Shown: positions 36,896-50,011, counted from the first letter of the stretch. The stretch: 64,000 bases of DNA from Histoplasma ohiense (GCA_017607445.1 JAEVHH010000001.1:7996999-8060998); one strand, 5' to 3'. Numbers and translations: made by a program. The notes: generated by a model not told the origin, from the letters alone.

Positions 36896-39335
36896 GGTGA
36901 TATCTCCACCAATCATATCATCAGATTGATATCTAAGATATGTATTATATAATCATCAGAATGGGACCAAACCTCAGTCAAAATCATAGTCAGTCCCAGG
37001 TCATGTTCTTATTTTTGATAGTCAGTCACTTTACATGAAATATCAAGATTTATTAGTCCCATTTCACTCATGTTCTAATAATTCTAGTCACTTTACACTC
37101 CCATTCTGATCCTGGTCCCACTGACAATCACGCCAAGAAATGGACTGGGACCAAATCAAATCAAACCAAACATGAAATTCATGGTCTCATTGGCCAGTCT
37201 AGAGCAGACAGTGGACAGCATCTGAATGATGTCAGCTGATGCAGCTGATCAGTATAAGAATGCTGTTCAGCAATTTCTCAACACTCTTTTTATTTCATTC
37301 TTCATCAGTTCTGAGCAGCAGCTGCAGTGCATGAAGTTTCTGAGGCTGTAATGATGAAACACAATCCTCAAGTCTCAGAATCTCTTTCTCCACAACAGTC
37401 ATATACTGTTCATTATCAGCTATCACAAATCTCTGAACATAATCAATGCATTGCAGTGGTCTGTGCAGTTCCTTCTCTCAGAGATCATGACTCTCACAGT
37501 GCAGTTTCTGACACTAGTTCAATCATTTCATCAGTGACTGCATCAGCAGATCAACATCTCAGAGGTTATATTGAATTATCTCTGATTTCAGAGATGTTCA
37601 CTGTGATCTGATGACTGTATGATCAACATGATCATCTCTGTGGGCAAGCAGTTTCTGAGCAAGCACATTCACATTCATGCATGATGACAGATCACTGTGG
37701 GCATTGCCATCAGAAAATTCACCACAGTCACTTCTCTCTGACTGACTGAGAATGATAATGAAGATGAAGATGAGAATTTCATCAGCAGTATATCTGCTGT
37801 CTTCTACTGACAGACATTACACACACTGCAGATGAGAAACCATATCTATAATGACACTGTCAACTTTCAAAATAACTTGACAGACACTGAGCTGCAGAAG
37901 TTTCAGTGTGTCAGTGAGCTCTGATATCAGCTCATCTATAATCTCATCACATTTCATCTGACTGTTTTTTTCTCTCTATTTTCAACTCTGATTCAAGATC
38001 TCAGCTGAGTCAGCAACTCATCCACTTATCAGCTGATTAATCTGATAAATCAGAAAGAAGAGAACAAAAACTTCTTCAAACATCAGTGAATGAATTCAGA
38101 GATGAAGTTCTGACTTGTGCAGTGATTGACTCACTGAATTATCTCAGTTCACAGTCATCAGTATTGAATCATGAAACAGACACATCTCATTCTGCAGTGT
38201 ATGTATGAAGAGCACATTCAGTATCAGTCCACTGTGCAGAAGCAGACAATGCAGTATATACTCAATGAAACTAATCAGATTATCACAGTTCTTCATACTG
38301 ATGAGAGGAAGAGTCTGCTCTATCTTCTTCTCTGCTAACTTTCTGATACCAGCATCACAGTGGTGATACTGCCACTGATTGTGCTCAAGAAGAAGATGAG
38401 ACAACAGTGTCAGACAGCTGACATCAGTGTCAGAGTCTGAAATCAGATCTGTGATGCTGAGAATTTCATCTTCTGTCTTCTCATCATAGTGGGGGTGAAG
38501 CAGACAGTTAATTGACACTTTCACTCTCTATTGCTCTGACTGTATATAGTCAATCAGCTAGACTGCATGATTTTCAATGAGTGTCATCTGATCATCACTG
38601 CTGCATCATACTGAAAGAGTCTCACTCTACTACTCATATTGCAGAAACTGATATGTCAGTTTGTGTTTCTAATCAGAATACTGTCTCTTCATCTGATCAG
38701 AAAGTTTGAGAAAGTCTTGCTAGTACAGAGTGTCTGAATTGTACACAGTATAACCACTCAATATGATCTATTCTATAAAGTGATCATCTGCTCATTCAAT
38801 CAGAAACTGATGCTGAATTATGAAATTTCTTGAATTTAGAATACTCTAAAAAGATTGAACTCATTCATCTGCATCATCATCTACTGTCAGAGTAGACAGA
38901 AAACAGAGAAGATAACTCATCATCTTCACTGTTTCTATTATCATTTTCATTTCATCACTTCAGAGGATAAGGCTGTTGTTCTGAGACAATGACATGCAGA
39001 AGAGCCACTCTTGATCACTGTCATATCTATCTTTGATATAAGTATTGATCACACTGCTGTGCAGCTGATCATTCATCTGAGTGTATCTTGCAGTATAATC
39101 AACTTTGTATAGAAGATCAGATGTCTGAGCTGTGACAGTCAGAGTGAGCAATCAGCTGTTTTTTTGCCATCACAGTGAATGTCATTATCAACAACTCAAT
39201 ATGAAGTTCTGATGTCTGATGAGAAACAGATCATACATGCATTTCTTCATCAATCTCAATATCAAATTGCTGAGCTCTCTCACTTTCTGAATGATGTAGT
39301 GATCTCATGTGGGGATGCTTATGTTCTCTGTAATC

Positions 39336-39362
39336 AATGTTTGTTTGTTTGTTTGTTTGTAT
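39336..39362. repeat. TTTG microsatellite
   Basis: About five to six TTTG units inside the helicase pseudogene, followed at once by a short CG-bearing patch (cattccggag, cacgggcagcgtc) that differs in composition from its surroundings and may be a small insertion. Confidence 0.7.
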
Positions 39363-39454
39363 CAATTTAACATTCCGGAGAAAACACGGGCAGCGTCTGT
39401 GACTCTGTAATCAATGTCAGATCACAGAGCTCTCATTTGTCAGCTCATCTGTAC

Positions 39455-39545
39455 AGTCTGTACAGTCAAGCTTATCTGTATCATCAAATTCATCTGTATC
39501 ATCAAACTCATCTGTATCATCAAGCTCATCTGTACAGTCAACTGA
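39455..39545. repeat. 18-bp Ser-coding tandem repeat (tcatctgtatcatcaaa)
   Basis: Four to five degenerate 18-bp units around tctgtatcatcaaactca / tctgtacagtcaagctta. In the helicase frame they would encode a Ser-rich linker. Confidence 0.6.
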
Positions 39546-41218
39546 TTCTGTGAAAACTATCTCTGAGAATGATCTGACTGATCTGATCATTGATGCTCAT
39601 CTTAGAGCTGATCAGATACAGAAGAAGATGCATCTTTTTGAGAAGTATCAGAACTGTCTTCAATAACTTCAGAGTCTATACATGATCTGTTGACTTCTTT
39701 CTCATGCAGAGACCCTTCCCAACACACAGCACAGTCTTCAATCATGCAATAATCTACAACAATTCAAGTATTTCAGAGCTCATCAACAGATCAAGCAGAA
39801 CAGCCTTCACTGAAGAAGCTGAATAGAGACATACACAGTGTGTTTTCACTGTTACAACCCACAGACAGTGTGTCAGCAGCAGAGCCATGATCAGTACAAT
39901 TACTCTGATCTGATCATGCCAGTATACTGAGCAATATATCAGAATCAGATTTGAAGATTAAGTCATCTTTTCAATTTAACTGAAGAATATATTTCTTCTG
40001 ATGAGACAGTCTATATGCAGTGGCTGAGCAGAAAGTGAAAGATGTATGATGTGACAGCATCAAATACTATGTTAATTGCTGATCAGATGTTTCAAATACT
40101 CTTATCTAGTCAGTAACTCTAAGACAGTGTATAGATACAGTTTTGTACTGCTAAAGAGTTTCTTACTATTTACTACAAAATCTTTAAACTTGATTATTTC
40201 TTGACAGATAAAAATTTAGCATTTATATATCATTGAAATCAATTCTTAGATTCTTCAGCTGTCATGTCTATATAAATCTGATATGTTTTAATAGTAATTT
40301 ATTATTCTGTCTATCTTGCTGAATGAAGCTGCACTGATTTCTGAATTTAGCAATATATACATTGATGGCTTCAGATGATAGCATCAACTCTTGAATCTAG
40401 CTCTGTCTTGACAACATCTCAGTCATCTAGAGCATATAGAGCAATGCAGCAGTCATCTCAAATCAGATCTTCAACTGCTGTCATGAGCTCCTCAGACAGC
40501 ACAATGTTGATCTGAAATGATTCTCTGAGTATATAAGAATTGAGAGCAATGAAAAAGCAGATTGTCTGACTAAATGAGTAGTCTCATCTATAACAGCTTC
40601 AGTCTATGAATCTGAGGCCTCACCCACAGTCAGTGGTGTTCACACAGTGACTAAGCAGCTCAGTCAGAAGACAAAGCAAAAGTGATGAGAAGAAGTCTGT
40701 GAAAAGCTCTCTGACTGATATCAGAGCTGAAGATTCAGCAGATCAACTGTGAAATATTAAATGAAGACTTCTTCAGAGCTCATCATATCACAGTATGCTC
40801 TTCATCACTGACTCACACTTCACTTCTCTTATGGAGACTTCTCTTGATATCATAGATATTTCCAGCATGTGAATGTGAGACTCATCTGTGTCTGTGAATA
40901 CAATAAAAGCTCAGAGCATTTGATGCTCTGTCAACACTCACAGAGATACTTTCTTCACTGACTCAAAAGATCAGCAGCACAGTCACACAATCAGATGACA
41001 GCTGTTATCTATCTAGAATCTCTGATCTCTACAGACTTTGTAGAACTGCTGAAACACATACAGTTCTACACACAATACTGCATAAGATAGCACAGCTGAC
41101 TGACTGCATATCATCTGACAACTCTTCAGCAGTTCCATGAGACTGGTCTGCTGAGTACATCTGTGTTAATGAGTGTAACCACCAAGGACAGCACAGTCTA
41201 TACAGGTGGTACAGATAG

Positions 41219-41410
41219 CACAACCAGTACAGTTGACTCAATCAGCTCAATTGATATAATTGACTTGATTGATACAATTGATTCAATCAGTACAATTGGT
41301 TCAATCGGTACAATCAGTTCAATCGGTATGATTGATTCAATTGATACAATCAGTATAATCAGTTCAATCAGCACAGTTGGCTCAATTGATTCAATTATCT
41401 GCACTGATAG
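41219..41410. repeat. Degenerate 9-/15-bp tandem repeat (tcaat.g.tacaat)
   Basis: About fifteen degenerate units such as tcaattgatacaatc and tcaatcggtacaatc. Both strands stay open (Ser/Ile/Asp/Thr-rich on plus, Ile/Glu/Val-rich on minus), typical of simple repeats. A few CG survive (atcggta). Confidence 0.75.
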
Positions 41411-42195
41411 TGTAATCAGTACAATCTGCATATTTGATTCAGCTGATACATTCTTGACTGCCAGCATTGTATCTACATGTACTCTGCTTTGATTTTTTTT
41501 TAATACTCTTGTCTCTATCAGCTCAAACACTTCTTCTCTTTTCTTTTCTATATTCTTTCTCTTACACTCTGTTTTTTTCTTTTTTATAATCTTCTTCAAT
41601 ACTCTCTTTCCTCTTTCCTCAGATCTGTGTCAGATTATATGACTACAAGATGTCACAGATGACACAGCTCTTCTCTCATTATTTTTTTATATATTTCATT
41701 TCAGAATATAGACTTTCTTTTTTTTTCTTTCATTTATCTTATCTCTCTTTCTTCTATGATATAAGAAGTACAGACAGTTTTCTGACAAACTGAAAGAGAT
41801 GTTTCTTTCTACTCACTGTAAAATCTTTCAGAAACAGCAGTGGTGGCACTCTAACTCTAATTAATAGCACACACATTGCAGCTGATCATTTTATTTGTTA
41901 TCTTTCTTCTTATTCTCTGAATTTCAATTCAGTTGAGTTTACATTTTCTGTTTTGAAGACTTGAATGAAGTGTCATTGAATCTTTATTCATTGAATTTGT
42001 ATAATATATATTGTGCAGCTTCATTGCATCTGACAGTTATTGCATTGCTTCTCAGTCTTCAAGAATCATGACAGCTGTGATTCTTGAAGAACTGTTCTTC
42101 TGTTCAAAGAAATGATCTGTAAATAAATTATGCTCTCATTGAGATTCACAGACAAAGACTTATATCTGTACAACAGTTGCTCTATGATCTATACA

Positions 42196-42310
42196 GTCAG
42201 TGCAAAATGTACAGTCAGTGCAAAATGTACAGTCAGTGCAAAATGTATAATCAGTGCAAAATATACAGTCAGTGCAAAATGTACAGTCAGTGCAAAATAT
42301 ACAGTTCATG
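42196..42310. repeat. 18-bp tandem repeat (tacagtcagtgcaaaatg)
   Basis: About six units of an 18-bp repeat with few changes (aaaatgta / aaaatata). The plus strand reads CTVSAK repeatedly. No other coding sign. Confidence 0.85.
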
Positions 42311-43347
42311 TGGCTTGTACAGTGAGTGTTAAGTGTAACAGACCTTCTGAATCTTGAGACATATAAATCAGAGAAAGATTATAACTCTATATATTCTACT
42401 GTCTGTACTACAGAGCATACAAGATACACATCTGTGCATTTCTCACAGCATTGCTTTGAAGATTAGCCAAATAAATCCTCAACTCTGCAAATCACAGTGA
42501 GACTATATATAACTTAATTACTTTAAAATTTACTTAGTACAGTGATATTCTGCTTTGCACACAGAAGAACATGATGGATGCAAGAATATTCTTTCATGTT
42601 TATCACTTAGACTTATTGATTGCTCAGTTCTTTCACTCATTGACTGAATATTCAGATGAATAAATAACAACACAATCTAATTTAAGCAATTATCATCTTT
42701 TGTTCTCAGAGACTGTTTCTCTTTAATCACTGTCTGACTATATTTAGCTACATATCTAATCTTCATCTTTGATCTTAGATATCTCTTTATTGACAGTATT
42801 TCTGACATCTTCATTTTTGTCATTCTCTGACTGACTGCATGTCTTTTGCAGCCACAGTTGCTGCTGAGTTATATTGTCTGTTTGTATTATAGAGAACTTC
42901 TTTCTTCTGTTTCATCATATTTCTTTTACTTCTTTTTCTCTTTGTGTTATATTTTTAGATCTTTCATTCTCTTGATCTTAGATTCTCTCAATCTTTTAAT
43001 CTCTTAATCTTTCATCTGATCTCTTGATCTTTCACTCTCTCAATCATCCAGCTGGCTATCTTATAGTTTCATGTCTGTTATCTACTTTGTCTTTTACTTT
43101 TTCTTTACATCTTCATCTTCATCTTTTATTCTTCTCTGCTAATCACATCATTTTCTTATTGATTTGATTGCTGAGCTCAAACTCATCTGTCATCTCTTCT
43201 TGATCTCTCTGTTTAATCTTCAGTTGATTCTCAGCAGTGTCTGTTATAAAACTCTTCTTGTACTCTTTCTATTTCTTAGAATGTTTTTCTTATCACTAAT
43301 CTTAATTCTTCAAGTTATCCTTTAGTTCTGTCTCATGACCACTCAAA

Positions 43348-46300
43348 ATGACACTCAGACACAAATTCAATGCTCACAGCAAAAATAAAACATTCAGATT
43401 CTCAGCTGACAAGAAAAACAACATCTCAGAATTCAATGCTGACAGTAGAGATGATATCTTAGCTGCATCTGATTGTGATCAGAAGAACAGACTCATATCT
43501 GACATCATGTACAGACTCAACCATTCAGCTTACAAGACATTTCAGCATTATATCCACTGTGCTGCTCTCTATTTTCTCAAGAAGAAACAGATCATTGAAG
43601 AGCTTTGTATCAACATTCAGAAAAACATTTCTCACATCTGTATCAATCTGATAATCTACATCAAAAAGAAGCACAAGATCATTTTGAATCTGAAGATTAC
43701 AGTCTTTGATTCTGTGATCATTTTCAAAGAAAGATACCATGCAGTAATCTGTCTTCTGCTGCAGTATATGAAGTCTTACAAAATCACTGTCTGCAACAAT
43801 GTCAGCACTGAGGTTCTTCTGAACAAGGTTAAGAACTTGATATATTGCTTTGAAGAACTTTGTGATTTCTATTACCTCTTTGAATTCAACTATGTCTTTG
43901 AACAACACAATACAGATGTCAACAACATTCATGTCTATGGTATATTTGCTGATCAAGACTTTAAGTCACAGCATACTCAGATCAATGCCATTCACAATCT
44001 GTTCTTGTCCAGCAATTCATCATCTGCCAGAATCTTCATGATTGTTAGAAGCTCAGACTTCAACACTCTTCTTGAAGACTTTGTTCAACAGTTCCACAAC
44101 CCTGCAAATTCTCTGATGAACAACCTCTTCAAGTGATATTCTGATCATTTCAACCATGTCTTTATTCAGATTGGAGACTACTCTGAATCTGATCAGCATT
44201 CTCAGTATCAGATTGAACAGCAGATCTCTTTCATCAATCTGAAGAAGTACATCACAGTTCTTGATTTTGAAACAGTTATCAAGAATGAGACTCAAACACA
44301 GCTCAGAGCTGATTTTGATCAGCAGTCAACTCATATCTATCTGATAATCATTCTCAGAGTGAACAACTGTTGTTACTATGTCTTTCTCTGTATCTCTGAA
44401 GATATCAAATGCTGTCTGCAGCCAGATGACAGCCTTAAGATCAACTTTGATTCAGATGTTAACAACTCTCTCTTAAGTTGATCTGCTCATATTGTTGATC
44501 ATCTTTTCTTCACATCTTTGTTCCATCTCAGTCTGTACATCACTCATCTCTGGATCAAGCAAGAGCTTTGTTGAGCTGATAATCCCACTCTCTCTCATGT
44601 ATCTTTTGAACTGGTTGATTTCATGGAGATTCAGACAGTATCTGAATTGTGTTCTGCAGTAGCCAGTGCCTGTGGTATTTCAGTGCTTGTTCAAGCAATT
44701 CAGTTCATCATGCTCTTTCACCTTCAGATTGCAAGTCTCTGCAAGTTCCAGAATGATAGACTTTCACTGCAAAAGATTGACATGCTCAAGTTTCTCTTGA
44801 TCAACAATCTTCAGTTCACTCATCTTCACTGTGTCAACATCTATAAGTTGATCAAGAGCAGTGAATGCCTGGGTCTGATCAATGACATTCATTTAACTGC
44901 TGAGTTCAACATCAAGCAGATTCTTGCAATGAACAGCTTGCTGTCTCTGATTGAAGAAGTGAGTCTCTTTCAGAGATCATCTGAAACTGGCAAGTCTTAC
45001 TGAATCACCCACACAATGCTTCTGTTTGTTGAGACTTCAAAGAATGGAGTTGAAGATGCCAAGCATCAGCTTCTCATCACTGCCTCATTCAATGAGCCAG
45101 TCAACAAACTCATCATCATGATGTACAATGCTCTGAAGAAGAAGCATGATGACTATCTTCAGAGTTCTGACACTGACAAGCCAACCACTGAGCTGATCAT
45201 CATTCACATTCATTTCATTATCACAGATGAGAATATCATCTGAGCTGAAGCTGAAGACAAATGTGATCTCTTCTGCAACAACTGACTGTGAATAGTTGAT
45301 GTTGCTAATCTCACAGAAAACATCTCTCAGATTGTTACTGTTTCTGTTGTGTACAAAAGCTACACTTAAGTCATCACTGATTTGCATTGATACTTCAGAT
45401 TCAATGATCCACAGCTTGCTCATCTTTTTCTCAGTCTGAGTATATGAATGCTGCACTTTGCTGACCTTGTCAAGCCTTATGTAGAAGATATTACTTGCTA
45501 TGCATCACTCTGCTGACTCTATAATCAATTCTCACAGAGTCTTCTCAATGACAATTCTGAGATGATTGAAAAGCTGAATGAGCTCATCTCTGAGCTGTGT
45601 CAAAATATTCTTCAGAATGCTGATGTTCTATTTTCCACTCTTTCTCAGACTGCAGTTGTCAAGATCTACAACTATATCAATTCAGATGTCATTGTTGTTG
45701 ATGAGATGGCTAAGGCTTCTAAGACAGAGAATTGATCTATCATCACCCACTATAATCCTCAGATCTACATATTTGTTGATGATGAATTTCAGCTACATTC
45801 TACAATCATATTGAACAATGTCAGCAACAATTTCAAGCTTCAGATCTGTCAGTCTCTGTTTGTCTGTCTGATTGAAGCTGATGTTCAAGTTGACACATTT
45901 GATACCCAACATCATTTGCATCCTTCAGTCAGTGCTGTTGTGTCTGATGTCTTCTATCAGAGCTTGCTGTTAGATGCCTCTGATGTTCAACAGATCATCA
46001 CTCAGATTCATGATGTTGAGAAGTTCAACAAGAAATGCTTTGAAATTCCATCAGTTTCTGTTATAATCAATCTGATCAACAGCACTGTCTCTGTCAATTC
46101 AATCACTCACTTACTCAGCAATTTTCCCAACATCATCTTTGTATGTAACCTTGTTGTCTCTCTTCACATCACAGTCAATATCCCCACCAATGACATTGTG
46201 ATTCTGACACTCTACAACAATCAGTATCTTGCATACACTGTCACCATCACTCATCTTCAGAAGATCTTAGACTCTGAATATAGCAAGATTCTTCTTCACA

Positions 46301-46767
46301 AAATCAATGACTTTCAGAGAGATGAGTATTTCATTGTCATTTTTGATCTGATTGTTGAGAAGAAAATTGATTTCCTCTGCAAGCTCAATCATCTCAATAT
46401 TGAACTCTCTCATGCTCATCATACTCACTACATCATCACCAATATTGATGCCCTTGACTGTACCCAGAAACATCATGGTGCATGTTATTTTCAGCATGTG
46501 ATCAGTCACTTCAGACAGACTCACACCTTCTATATCTGTCTCAAGAATTTCACCTCCAAGCACATCAGTCTTGAACATAGCATCACCATTCCCACTACTG
46601 ACAGTAACTATATCATCATTGAAGAGGGAGAAATCTTAGAGAATGGGTCAGATGCTGAATGAGATCAGATTGAGGATTCACTCAACCTCAGTTCTTTCAA
46701 TAATGTTGACAACATGAACACATCAGTCTGAGATGAGTCAGAAGAAAATCAACAATCAGATTGATAG
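43348..46767 (+). pseudogene. UPF1/NAM7-like SF1 helicase, TGA-interrupted
   Basis: One frame of about 1,140 codons, ATG 43348 to TAG 46765-46767, interrupted by 14 TGA and one TAA (45367), no TAG. The first 500 residues match nothing I know. The C-terminal half shows SF1 motifs in order. Walker A is at about 44974-45003 (RSSETGKSY; family GPPGTGKS, so Pro to Ser and Gly to Arg/Glu). Motif II is IVVDEMAKAS (about 45694). Motif III is FVDDEFQL (about 45772; family GDxxQL). Motif IV is QHHLHPS (about 45907; family QYRMHP). Motif VI is LNHLNIELSHAHH (about 46384-46422; family RLNVALSRAR). Family members unwind RNA or DNA 5'-3'. The replaced Walker A, motif III and motif VI residues mean it is inactive unless recoded. 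Confidence 0.8.
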
Positions 46768-48179
46768 AAATGAGATTAGCAGATCTAGCACTCAACTGAT
46801 TTTTTCTGTGCTTGATAATATTTTAAAGTTATCATCTTAATCTTTGTTTCTTTTTGTTTCTATTTAGAATGGCATTTGACTTGTCTACTAGTTGTCATCA
46901 CAATGAAAAAACTTTCTTTCATTGTTTAAACTTTATCAGAAGTGTAGATATTTATTGTCAATTGAAAGATTGACATTGAATGATAAGTTAGTTAACTTAA
47001 ATGTATGTACTGTTCATGTACTGTATATACATAGATGTCATGAGGCTGTCAAGATTGCTTAGTAGCATTGAGAAAGTTAGTTGTAGTGAACTTATATATT
47101 TTTGATTTCTCAACTGCATTTTGTCTTGACATTCACATCTTCATAAATGATTTGATGATCTTAGATATTCTATGTCTGAAGCTGGCATCATCTTCACTAT
47201 AAAATATCAAGATATATCATGACATATCTTAGAGTTAGAATTATGTGAACAGTGCAGTTGACATGACACTCAATAAAAATATGATTGCATTCTGAATTCA
47301 TGGGTTGTTTGAACAGTTGAAGTTGATACAGTTTTTATCAACAATACAGTCTGTGCAGTCAGCACATCTGATCAGTTCAGTCTACAGTCTCACTCTGATG
47401 TGCATTTCTTGAAGAATCAGAATTGTGTGTCTGTTTGGAAATGAGAGCAAATTTAGAGAGTTTACAGATGATTCAGATGACACAGATGATACTGATGATA
47501 CTGATGATATCAATGATGCAGATGATACTGATGATACAGATGATGCAGATGATATCATTGTGTAGATTCTTTTAATTCATACTGATAGCAAATCATTTAA
47601 CTAATAATATCATAGCAGATATCATGTGCTGTTCTGATAGACTAGATAATTTCATTTGCAGATCTATACAGATGGTGTAATTTACTCATCTGTTTCATTG
47701 ATGAGACTATATATAGAGTATACATTCATCTGTTCAGTGGTTGAAGACTGTCTTTGTGTTGTATAGTTCATTGATCATCTTCTTATATTAATATCTCTTT
47801 CTTCTGCCTCTTTCTGTTCACTTCTTTCAATTCACTGGTTCTCCAATCTCTTGCTTAGCAATTCATATTGTCATATTTATTAATCTCTACAACTGTCACT
47901 TTCAGCTCTTTTCTTTATCACCCTCTCTCATTCATCTGTCAGAATTGCCAGTCTTTCTCTATTCCTTCATAATAAAGAGAGAGCTCAATGCACTAATTGC
48001 TTAATATTCATCTGATATCAAATCACTTTAAAACTTCATTGATTTCAAACTGTTCCTCTGTTTTAGCTCTTTACAACCATCCTCTATTTTCTCTCTGCAT
48101 TTTATCATTGATAGCAAGCTTCACATCATCATTTATGCATTAGAAAGTTATTACTGACTGGTTAGATCAGTGTTACAAC
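46768..48179. other. Intergenic, AT-rich, no gene seen
   Basis: No coding signal. Contains a degenerate 9-bp repeat (gatgatact / gatgataca) at 47466-47557. The final 200 bases before 48180 are T/C-rich, as in fungal promoters. Confidence 0.5.
47466..47557. repeat. 9-bp tandem repeat gatgata(c/t)(a/t)
   Basis: About ten units of gatgatact, gatgataca and gatgatgca. Coding is not supported on either strand. Confidence 0.7.
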
Positions 48180-49824
48180 ATGTCTCATGCACACAACATC
48201 AAATCTGAAAGAGCATCACAGTTTGCAGAAAAGTTTTATGAGTTTATAGACATTCTGCTGTCTGAGCTGTCATCTGTCAACAAGATTATCAGAAAGCTGT
48301 TTGTCAAGTATGATCTCTATCATCAGTTCTACACTCAGACAGACATTCTCTCTTGTGTCAAGCAGATGTTGAGAGACAATCTTGCCAAGTTTCTCAGCTG
48401 CATCTCATCAAATCAGAATAACTCTGAGATAGTCAATGATCTATATACTCAGATCTCATATCTCAAGTGTCAAATCAAGAATAAGATTGAAAAACATCTC
48501 AGTAGCTCATTGAGAATGTCAAGACACTGTGTAAGACTCAGAAAGTACTCAAGCAGCTACAGTGAAAGTACAGATGAGAGTACTGATGATTTCTGCTTCA
48601 AATCATCAAGTTTTAGATTACATTTTCACAAAAAAAGACAACAACAGTCTTTCTTCAGCAGTGATTTGAGTGATTCAGACATCTTAGAATTTTCTGACTG
48701 ATTCAAGTGGGTTAAAACTTTGAAATTATCTCAGCTGAGTGTTAGAAAAACAGCATTGTCATTGTCAATGATCAGTTCTGAGGAACTGCTGAGAAGCTGT
48801 ATCATCAAAGTATTCTTTGAGAGCTATAAAGTCAGAAATCTCTCATTCTTCTTTCTTCTCTCTGATATCTGCAATGATTACTCTGAGATTTCACAGAGAA
48901 TGAGTCAATTGTCTGCTCTCAACTTTGATAAGATGATAAGTTTAATTGATGAGAATAGTAGCATTGATGAAGCCAAGCTACAGTCTTACTCTATAGTACT
49001 ATATCAGAGAGAACATGATCTGTTGAATACTGTTCATCTCAAGAACACACACAACCTTTGCACTGCCATTCTTGATCTTGTTCATAATCACCATTGCAAT
49101 GACCTTGAACTCATGGTGATTGGGTTGTCATTGAAGTTGCCAGTAAACCTGAATAATCATTACTTTGTAGAATTATATTTAGTTCTTTCTTTCTTTCCTT
49201 CTTTTGATCTTAGAGCTAACATAGAATAGAATGATTTGTATGATCAATTCTCAGAGTATCATGATAATGACTTAGATGATTGCAGTCAGAATCAGATTTC
49301 AACAACTCAGAACCTCTCAACAATCCCCATCTCTACACAATCCACCACTGTTATTTTCAAGAAACATCTCACAGAATCAACTCCACACACTAGATCAGAT
49401 TCTTCAATGCTCTCTGTCAATTCTGCTATCTCACAGCTCATCTCTGTCTCAGTGCAGCTTTCTAGCAGATTGAAGAATGATTCTGAAAGTCTCTGCACAA
49501 ATCTGATCAACTGTGTCAACAATATGAATGATGCAGCTCATGACAATGACAGTATAATCTCTGCACATCTCAAATTCAAAATCTGCATACTCTATATCAA
49601 TTCTTCTTTCTCAATAACTGCTCCTGCACAGCTCTTCAGTGATTTGGACAATGGTTCAGATATCACTGACACCGACACAATCAATCATATCAACAGTAAA
49701 ACTGATGCTGCTGAGGATGATGACAACAACAAATCTGATGATTGAAATCCATCTGAAAGTGAGGATTCTGACACAAACAATGGAGTTTCTTCTATCATCA
49801 GTGATGAGGGCAACAAAATTGATT

Positions 49825-49879
49825 GTAAGAGCAAGAACAAAGATATAATCTTAGTCTTAGATATTCTCTTGCAACTCAG
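49825..49879 (+). other. Possible intron in the SNF2-like gene
   Basis: gtaaga donor and ctcag acceptor, 55 bp. Removal links the frame ending IDCK to DNIYSVRNRQSEKSSSSQ and skips a TGA-TAA pair at 49885-49890. The alternative is simple frame decay. Confidence 0.35.
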
Positions 49880-49945
49880 TCACTGATAATATATACTCAG
49901 TCAGAAATAGACAATCTGAGAAATCTTCCTCTTCTCAAATCAGTG

Positions 49946-50011
49946 GTCAGTAATTGGAATAAGTTGTTGCTGTTGTCACTGCTGGAGCTAACTAGTGCTA
50001 ATATTGCTTAG
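49946..50011 (+). other. Probable intron in the SNF2-like gene
   Basis: gtcagt donor, tgctaat branch-like site, gcttag acceptor, 66 bp. Splicing joins SSSSQIS to DNESIDWNVDEIY in the frame that leads to the ATPase core. The non-consensus second donor base makes it less sure than the next intron. Confidence 0.45.

Larger units (their letters stand above)
34799..37201. mobile_element. hAT-like non-autonomous DNA transposon with internal minisatellite
   Basis: Terminal inverted repeats begin tagactggcc (left) and end ggccagtcta (right), flanked by a perfect 8-bp target-site duplication gagcagac (34791-34798 and 37202-37209), the hAT hallmark. Left and right ends match the 332-bp element at 61132-61463. 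The extra length is a 1.75-kb minisatellite (35130-36895). No transposase is encoded. It is inserted in the helicase pseudogene, whose frame resumes exactly after the second target copy. Confidence 0.88.
37202..40130 (+). pseudogene. Telomere-linked RecQ-like helicase, part 3: helicase core and Cys-rich C-terminus
   Basis: RecQ/DEAD-type 3'-5' helicase core, recognisable motif by motif. QYQSTVQKQTMQYIL (about 38220) is motif 0. VLHTDERKSLLYLLL (about 38290) is motif I with its glycines lost. ITVVILPLIVLKKKMRQQC (about 38345) is motif Ia. CMIFNECHLIITAAS (about 38565) is motif II, with Asp to Asn. FVFLIRILSLHLIRKFEK (about 38660) is motif III. IFDISIDHTAVQLIIHL (about 39025) and the KIRCLSCDSQ box (about 39110) are motifs V-VI with Gly and Arg replaced. 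A C-terminal Cys/His region is at about 39640-39920 (VCFHCYNPQTVCQQ). Stops are almost all TGA, with two TAA (37349 and about 38336). Loss of motif I and VI residues means no activity. Confidence 0.75.
40131..43347. other. Gene-free stretch between two helicase pseudogenes
   Basis: No supported gene. Short open pieces (for example TLESSSVLTTSQSSRAYRA near 40390) could be the decayed end of the helicase or another dead gene. It holds two tandem-repeat blocks listed separately, a T-rich run (41480-41600) and an AT-rich, pyrimidine-rich stretch just before 43348 that could have served as a promoter. Confidence 0.5.

Noticed and set aside
36652..36912. 86-codon minus-strand Ser/Leu/Pro frame
   Set aside because: Lies in the hAT minisatellite and repeats with its units.
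38144..38524. 126-codon minus-strand frame
   Set aside because: Shadow of the RecQ-like helicase core on the plus strand, which shows recognisable motifs.
41163..41599. Overlapping Ser/Ile/Asp (plus) and Ile/Glu (minus) frames
   Set aside because: Produced by a degenerate tandem repeat.
43525..43956. 143-codon minus-strand frame and similar ones at 45085-45456 and 46267-46578
   Set aside because: Antisense to the UPF1-like gene; the plus frame carries ordered helicase motifs.
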